From: Bacteroidaceae bacterium
Lineage (GTDB): Bacteria; Bacteroidota; Bacteroidia; Bacteroidales; Bacteroidaceae
Assembly (NCBI GenBank): GCA_017536695.1
Contig: JAFXGX010000014.1
Coordinates: forward strand, 1-61,496
DNA: 61,496 nucleotides
Reading direction: 5' to 3'
Program-made: the position numbers and the translations under genes
Part shown: positions 56,846 through 61,496 of the stretch, in pieces
How the letters are laid out: the number at the start of each line of letters is the position of its first letter
How positions within the stretch are numbered: position 1 is the stretch's first letter
Notes under the pieces: generated by a model
What the model was told of the DNA's origin: nothing
Databases searched by the model: none
What the model saw: only the letters and a program-made list of their open reading frames with translations

Positions 56846-57580
56846 TTATTGCAATGCGACTCTGCGCTCTTGCAGGAACTCCATAATGGCTTTTTCAATG
56901 AGCCCGTGGCCTCTCTCATTGGGATGAATGCCGTCCTCGCAGATGTATTCACTGTAATTCTTTTTCTCAAGGAACACCGATGTGATATCAATTACCGGCA
57001 CCTTCTTCATGGCTCCAAGTCTGAATACCGCCATGTTGTACATCGCGTGCCAGCGCTCTATGGAGAGTATCGTCCCGCCGAGCCATTTCAATACGTTCGC
57101 CTTGTCCAATCCGCGTGTTACGAAGTTGAAGAAACGCTCTGGGTCAAGTACCGGTAACGAGAGAAGCACAGGCGTCGAGCCCAATGACTTTACCCTGTCA
57201 ATCATCGATGAGTATGTCTCTATGAACTGCTGCATTGGTGTCTTGGGCTTGTGCTCCCTAGCGGGGTCCTCGGCTATGGCGGCCCAGTCGTGGTCGCAGT
57301 CGTTCCCGCCGAACTCAAAGAGCGTGATATCGCTCTTCTTTATTCTCTCCTCATATCGGCCTACGAGCTTTGTTCCTTGTGATACCACTCCGCCGAAACG
57401 TGCGAAGTTTTCCACCTCTATGTTGAGGCTTCTGCGGCAACGCTCGGCAAATCCCATTTCACTTATCCTGTATTTCAATCCTATTCCGCTGTTCTTGTCC
57501 TTGTCGGCGACAATTCCTTTCATTACCGAATCGCCGAACGCGCATACGTTGTTCACTCTTATTTCCATCTCTTTTTTCAT
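56846..57580 (-). CDS. SGNH/GDSL-type hydrolase
   Basis: The protein has 244 residues without signal peptide. The SGNH blocks are visible: block I CAFGDSVMKGIV (catalytic Ser), block II in FARFGGVVSQGT, block III FGGNDCDHDW (Asn), and block V DGIHPNERGHGLI (Asp and His). It is probably an esterase acting on acylated sugars or lipids. It is divergent from mutS2 across a 271-base gap holding the promoters of both genes. Confidence 0.85.
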   Translation of the reverse strand: MKKEMEIRVNNVCAFGDSVMKGIVADKDKNSGIGLKYRISEMGFAERCRRSLNIEVENFARFGGVVSQGTKLVGRYEERIKKSDITLFEFGGNDCDHDWAAIAEDPAREHKPKTPMQQFIETYSSMIDRVKSLGSTPVLLSLPVLDPERFFNFVTRGLDKANVLKWLGGTILSIERWHAMYNMAVFRLGAMKKVPVIDITSVFLEKKNYSEYICEDGIHPNERGHGLIEKAIMEFLQERRVALQ

Positions 57581-57601
57581 CAGTTTTCAAATTTCCGGCG
57601 G

Positions 57602-57634
57602 CAAAGGTATCATGCCCGCAACAAAATGAACAAA
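57602..57634 (-). promoter_or_regulatory. Promoter for the SGNH hydrolase gene
   Basis: On the minus strand TTTG (57631-57634), a 21-base spacer and TACCTTTG (57602-57609) fit the Bacteroidetes promoter with long spacing. The -7 box lies 21 bases before the start. Confidence 0.55.
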
Positions 57635-57735
57635 CAATGGGCTTTGTGTGGCTGTTTCTTGGCCGAAAGGGCTGTTTTGGGGTGAAATTCCGCCATTTGG
57701 TGGCGAAATGAGAATGGCTTTTACTTCAATTGCAC

Positions 57736-57825
57736 TATCTTTGCGGATAAATCCGCGAAAATAGGCTGCGCTCGTTGCGTAACGCTCAAACAGGTTTGGC
57801 GTTCCACTCGCTTGCACTATCTTTG
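57736..57825 (+). promoter_or_regulatory. mutS2 promoter with an upstream duplicated -7 segment
   Basis: TTTG (57795-57798), 19 bases, and TATCTTTG (57818-57825) match consensus exactly ahead of mutS2. The 13-base string GCACTATCTTTGC around this -7 box is repeated exactly 82 bases upstream (-7 copy at 57736-57743), but that copy lacks a TTTG at -33. Confidence 0.75.
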
Positions 57826-57851
57826 CACTATAAAACAGAGGTCGAGAAAAG

Positions 57852-60371
57852 ATGATATACCCTCAGAATTTTGAAACAAGGATAGAGTTTGACGCAGTGC
57901 GACGTATGCTCAAGGAGGAGTGCCTGTGTCAGTTGGGCAGGGAGCGTGTCGATGATATGCAGTTCCTTACCGACTTTACGGCAGTCGACACTCGCCTGAA
58001 CGAGGTAGTCGAGTTTGTGCGCATCATGCAGGTTGAAGAGGGTTTCCCGAGTGACTTCTTCTTTGATGTGCGTGAGCCGCTGCAACGTGTCCGCATTGAG
58101 GGCATGTACATGGGCGCCGAGGAACTTTTTGCCCTTCGCCGTTCGCTTGATACCATTGGGCGCATTCTCTCATTGCTCCGCAAACAGGGCGGCGATTCGG
58201 CCGACGGAGATGATAATCCGCTCTATCCCTCGCTACGTGCCCTTGCAGGGGATGTCGAGGCTTTCCCGCGCATAATACGTGACATTGATTCCATAATAGA
58301 CAAGTTCGGTACCGTCAAGGACAGCGCATCGCCCACACTGGCGCGCATACGCAGTGAATTGTCGCGTACATCGGGTAGCATATCGCGTACCTTGAACTCT
58401 ATTCTGCGCCGTGCGCAAGCCGAGGGGCTTGTCGAGAAGGACGCCTCGCCCACCATGCGCGACGGCCGTCTGGTAATTCCCGTAGCCCCTGCGCTCAAGC
58501 GCAAAATGGGTGGTATCGTGCACGATGAGTCGGCCAGTGGAAAGACTGTCTTCATAGAGCCGGCCGAGGTGGTCGAGGCCAACAACCGCATACGCGAGCT
58601 CGAGGCCGAGGAGAAACGCGAGATAATAGCCATCCTGTCGGCATTTTCGGCCGAACTGCGTCCGCAGGTTCCGGCACTTCTTCAGGCCTATGATTTCCTC
58701 GGAGAGATGGATTTCATACGTGCGAAGGCCGAGGTTGCCGTTCGCATGAACGCCATAAAACCGTCTCTTGTAAACAGGCCTTTGATAGACTGGGGTGCAG
58801 CATATCATCCGTTACTCGAGTTCTCGTTGCGCAAGCATGGCCGCAGGATGTCGCCGCTTGATATCGAACTTGACGGCGAACGGCGCATACTGCTTATCTC
58901 GGGCCCTAACGCAGGTGGTAAGTCGGTATGTCTCAAGACTGCAGGTCTCCTGCAATATATGTTGCAGTGCGGTATGCTCATCCCGGTCCATGAACGCAGC
59001 CGTGCAGGCCTCTTCAGGAGCCTCTTCATAGATATCGGTGACCAGCAGAGCATCGAGGATGACCTGAGTACCTATTCGAGTCACTTGCTCAATATGAAAC
59101 ACACTCTCCGCAACTGCGACAAGCGGTCGCTCATTCTCATCGATGAGTTCGGCGGGGGAACAGAGCCGCTCATCGGTGCAGCAATTGCCGAGGCGTTGCT
59201 CAAACGTTTCAATGAGCGCGGTGCTTATGGAATAATCACCACGCATTATCAGAACCTGAAACATTTCGCCGACTCAACCCCGGGCATTGTCAACGGCGCG
59301 ATGCTCTATGACCGTGGCGAGATGCGCCCACTCTTCCAACTTCAGATAGGAAACCCCGGCTCATCGTTCGCGGTGGAGATTGCACGCAAGATAGGTCTTC
59401 CCGAGGAGGTCATTGCCGATGCATCGCAGATTGTGGGCAGTGACTACATACAGTCCGACAAGTACCTGCAGGATATCGTGCGCGACAAACGCTATTGGGA
59501 GGGCAAGCGCAAGAGTGTACACCAGAAGGAGAAGGAACTTGATGAGATGCTCGCCAAACTGCAGGAGCAGAGCGATGAACTCAAGAAGAGCCGCAAACAG
59601 ATACTCAAGGAGGCACGTGAAGAGGCCGAACGTCTGTTGCGCGAAGCGAATGCGAAGATTGAGAATACAATACGTGCCATTGTAGAGGCCAAGGCCGAGA
59701 AGGAGCGCACACGCCAGGCGCGTCAGGAACTAAGCGACTTCAGCAAGCAGCTCGAGGAACTTGCAAGGCAGAAACAGCAGATGCAGACCGACCGCGAGAT
59801 GGCGAAGATTCTTGCCCGTCAGGAGCGCAAGAAGAACGGCAAAAAGGACAAAAAGAGTCCAACGCAGCAGGGGAGTGGCCCAGGGCAGCATGCCGAACCC
59901 AGTTTGCCCAAGATAGAGCCAGGCATGCATGTGCGCATAGTGGGGCAGCAGGCTGTCGGCGAGGTCATGTCGGTAGGCAAGGCGGGTGCTGTGGTCCGTT
60001 TCGGGGCAATAAAGTCGACAGTGTCAGTCGAGAGGCTGCAACCATGCGAGGCACCCAAAACCGAGGTTCGTAAAGTGTCGTTCCTCACAAGCGAGACACA
60101 GGAACAGCTGCACCGCAAGCGCCTTGAATTCAAGTCCGACATCGACATCCGCGGTATGCGCGGCGAGGAGGCAGTACAGGCCATAAGCTATTTCCTCGAT
60201 GATGCAGTGGTGTGCAACGTACATAGCCTCCGTGTCCTGCATGGCACAGGCAATGGCATACTCCGCACCCTTATAAGGCAGTACCTGAGCACTGTACCAT
60301 TTGTCAAGAGCTTTCGCGATGAACATGTGCAGTTCGGCGGTGCAGGAATAACAATTATAGAACTGGAGTAA
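57852..60371 (+). CDS. mutS2: MutS2-family endonuclease/ATPase
   Basis: The protein has 839 residues. The MutS core domains occupy about 1-310, and the ABC-type ATPase about 315-520 with ISGPNAGGKSVCLKTAG (Walker A), LILIDEFGGGTEP (Walker B) and ITTHYQNLK. A long coiled coil follows at about 540-660. The C-terminal Smr nuclease domain (about 755-839) contains DIRGMRGEEA and RVLHGTGNGILR. MutS2 lacks the mismatch-reading domain; it acts on recombination intermediates or collided ribosomes in other bacteria. It has its own strong promoter, and the cyclophilin gene follows after 59 bases. Confidence 0.95.
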   Translation: MIYPQNFETRIEFDAVRRMLKEECLCQLGRERVDDMQFLTDFTAVDTRLNEVVEFVRIMQVEEGFPSDFFFDVREPLQRVRIEGMYMGAEELFALRRSLDTIGRILSLLRKQGGDSADGDDNPLYPSLRALAGDVEAFPRIIRDIDSIIDKFGTVKDSASPTLARIRSELSRTSGSISRTLNSILRRAQAEGLVEKDASPTMRDGRLVIPVAPALKRKMGGIVHDESASGKTVFIEPAEVVEANNRIRELEAEEKREIIAILSAFSAELRPQVPALLQAYDFLGEMDFIRAKAEVAVRMNAIKPSLVNRPLIDWGAAYHPLLEFSLRKHGRRMSPLDIELDGERRILLISGPNAGGKSVCLKTAGLLQYMLQCGMLIPVHERSRAGLFRSLFIDIGDQQSIEDDLSTYSSHLLNMKHTLRNCDKRSLILIDEFGGGTEPLIGAAIAEALLKRFNERGAYGIITTHYQNLKHFADSTPGIVNGAMLYDRGEMRPLFQLQIGNPGSSFAVEIARKIGLPEEVIADASQIVGSDYIQSDKYLQDIVRDKRYWEGKRKSVHQKEKELDEMLAKLQEQSDELKKSRKQILKEAREEAERLLREANAKIENTIRAIVEAKAEKERTRQARQELSDFSKQLEELARQKQQMQTDREMAKILARQERKKNGKKDKKSPTQQGSGPGQHAEPSLPKIEPGMHVRIVGQQAVGEVMSVGKAGAVVRFGAIKSTVSVERLQPCEAPKTEVRKVSFLTSETQEQLHRKRLEFKSDIDIRGMRGEEAVQAISYFLDDAVVCNVHSLRVLHGTGNGILRTLIRQYLSTVPFVKSFRDEHVQFGGAGITIIELE

Positions 60372-60430
60372 CCGAATGGTTGTTTCAGCCCGGAATAGTA
60401 GTGAACAAATCAAATAACTTCTATTATATA

Positions 60431-61174
60431 ATGGCAAAAGTTAAAATTACAACTACAATGGGCGACATTACGGTGCGCCTTTATGATGAGACACCCCTTC
60501 ACCGCGATAATTTCCTTAAACTCGCATCAGAGGGCTTTTTCAACGGAACCTTGTTCCACCGAGTGATAAAGGACTTTATGATTCAGGGTGGTGACCCCGA
60601 GAGTAAGGGAGCTCCTGCGGGAAAGAATTTGGGCAGTGGAGGCCCGGGCTACAACGTGCCCGCGGAGATTCAGCCTGCGACACTCTTCCACAAGCGTGGT
60701 GCCTTGAGTGCTGCACGTCTTGGCGATGAGGTAAATCCTGAAAAGGAGAGTAGTGGTAGCCAATTCTATATCGTTTGGGGAAAGATTTATAAGGCTGCCG
60801 AGCTTAAACAGCTTGAACGACAGATGAAGATGCAGCAGGAGCAGAACATCTTCAATGCACTTGCAATGGAACGTCGTGAAGAGATTATGAATCTTCGCCG
60901 CAACCGCGACCGTGACGGCCTTATGGAACTTCAGGAGAAATTGGGTAAAATGGCGATAGAGAAAAGTAAAGAACTGGGAAATCCTGCCTTTACTCCTGAA
61001 CAGGTTGAGGCTTATACCACCCATGGCGGCACTCCATTCCTCGATGGCGGATATACAGTGTTCGGTGAGGTTGAAGAGGGCTTGGATGTTGTTGAGGCAA
61101 TACAGAATGTAGAGACCTCAATGGGTGACCGTCCCAAAACAGATGTGGTAATGACTGTGACGGTTTTGGAGTAG
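60431..61174 (+). CDS. Cyclophilin-type peptidyl-prolyl isomerase
   Basis: The protein has 247 residues from the ATG at 60431 (MAKVKITTTMGDI); a longer frame from 60380 runs through the intergenic region. Cyclophilin hallmarks: LFHRVIKDFMIQGGDP, GSQFYIVWGK and FLDGGYTVFGEV. A helical insert of about 75 residues (around 130-205, rich in Glu, Met and Arg) separates the two halves of the fold, as in other Bacteroidetes members. It lacks a signal peptide and so acts in the cytoplasm, helping proline isomerisation in protein folding. Confidence 0.9.
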   Translation: MAKVKITTTMGDITVRLYDETPLHRDNFLKLASEGFFNGTLFHRVIKDFMIQGGDPESKGAPAGKNLGSGGPGYNVPAEIQPATLFHKRGALSAARLGDEVNPEKESSGSQFYIVWGKIYKAAELKQLERQMKMQQEQNIFNALAMERREEIMNLRRNRDRDGLMELQEKLGKMAIEKSKELGNPAFTPEQVEAYTTHGGTPFLDGGYTVFGEVEEGLDVVEAIQNVETSMGDRPKTDVVMTVTVLE

Positions 61175-61496
61175 CAATAGAACTCCTTAAACTGTGCGTC
61201 TGAGTGCATACGGCCCCGAATTGTAACAAGGCGGTCATGTCTACCATGTTGCTAAAAAGCTGGTGAGGTGGTTCTTTTTATTCTGACACGAAGTGATGGT
61301 TTATGTGTTTTATGGCAAAATAAGCTCATGTAAACTTGCCGTGAAATAAATTTTTCTATATTTGATGTAGTTTGATTAAGATTCTTTGAGTATCAAACCA
61401 TTAAGAAGAACTTGCATGAGAATGGGCAATGGATAAGAAATTGCTAACTTGTTTTGTTACACTATATTCCTCATGCTTTTCAAATAACTCTTTACA
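61175..61496 (+). other. Right-end region with a promoter for a gene beyond the window
   Basis: No gene is seen. ACTTG near 61334-61338 and TATATTTG at 61357-61364 (spacer about 18) resemble a Bacteroidetes promoter on the plus strand, pointing out of the window. The remainder shows no other recognisable feature. Confidence 0.4.

Overview
The window is a chromosomal segment from a gut-type Bacteroidales (Bacteroidaceae/Prevotellaceae-like) bacterium. The evidence is: promoters of the Bacteroidetes form TTTG-N19-TAnnTTTG in front of several genes; little Shine-Dalgarno use; a SecA with the usual Bacteroidetes length and SEC-C tail; a TPP-riboswitch-controlled TonB receptor/PnuT/thiamine pyrophosphokinase operon; secreted glycosidases, one ending in a type IX-secretion-like tail; and lipoprotein and beta-barrel genes of Bacteroidales type. 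No tRNA, rRNA, CRISPR array or complete transposon was found. Genus was not assigned.

Layout. 1-0.63 kb is noncoding and may hold a structured RNA. 0.67-3.3 kb is a four-gene ECF-sigma operon (sigma factor, membrane anti-sigma-like protein, small secreted protein, outer-membrane barrel). 3.4-11.1 kb is an envelope operon on the minus strand: coaX, beta-barrel protein, TPR protein, LptC, CBS/CorC membrane protein, then a PpiD/SurA-like foldase with its own promoter. 11.4-14.2 kb holds a DUF4105 membrane protein overlapping a PafA-type phosphatase homologue that has lost almost all of its active-site residues. 14.2-20.9 kb is a TetR/TolC/MFP/RND efflux operon ending in a PII-like small protein, with a clear promoter and candidate operator. 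21.0-24.9 kb is secA plus a conserved small gene. 25.1-28.2 kb holds a protein with four NPCBM-like repeats and a small barrel protein.

28.3-31.8 kb couples a GH110 alpha-galactosidase to an RluA-type pseudouridine synthase by a TGATG overlap. 31.8-35.6 kb is an A/T-rich accessory island: a two-gene operon with a DUF4062 P-loop (STAND-like) NTPase and a helical partner, followed by an internally deleted IS982 transposase, a YhcG/DUF1016 nuclease scrap and a REP-like palindromic element. This is the best candidate in the window for an uncharacterised, possibly defensive, system. 35.7-40.7 kb encodes a 1666-residue GH123-like plus GH33 sialidase fusion. 40.8-44.5 kb is the thiamine uptake operon with its riboswitch. 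44.6-50.0 kb holds YihY/BrkB and a ricin-domain GH2 beta-galactosidase. 50.1-51.9 kb is umuDC. 52.0-56.7 kb is a second cell-wall-related cluster: a membrane-anchored MurF-like ligase, a D-Ala-D-Ala ligase of the type common in Firmicutes, and two alpha/beta hydrolases, interrupted by palindromic repeats. 56.8-61.2 kb holds an SGNH hydrolase, divergent mutS2 and a cyclophilin.

Taken together, the three glycosidases (alpha-1,3-galactosidase, GalNAc-ase/sialidase fusion, beta-galactosidase) suggest use of host mucin or glycolipid glycans, although no SusC/SusD pair is present here. Much of the rest is envelope biogenesis, export and stress response.
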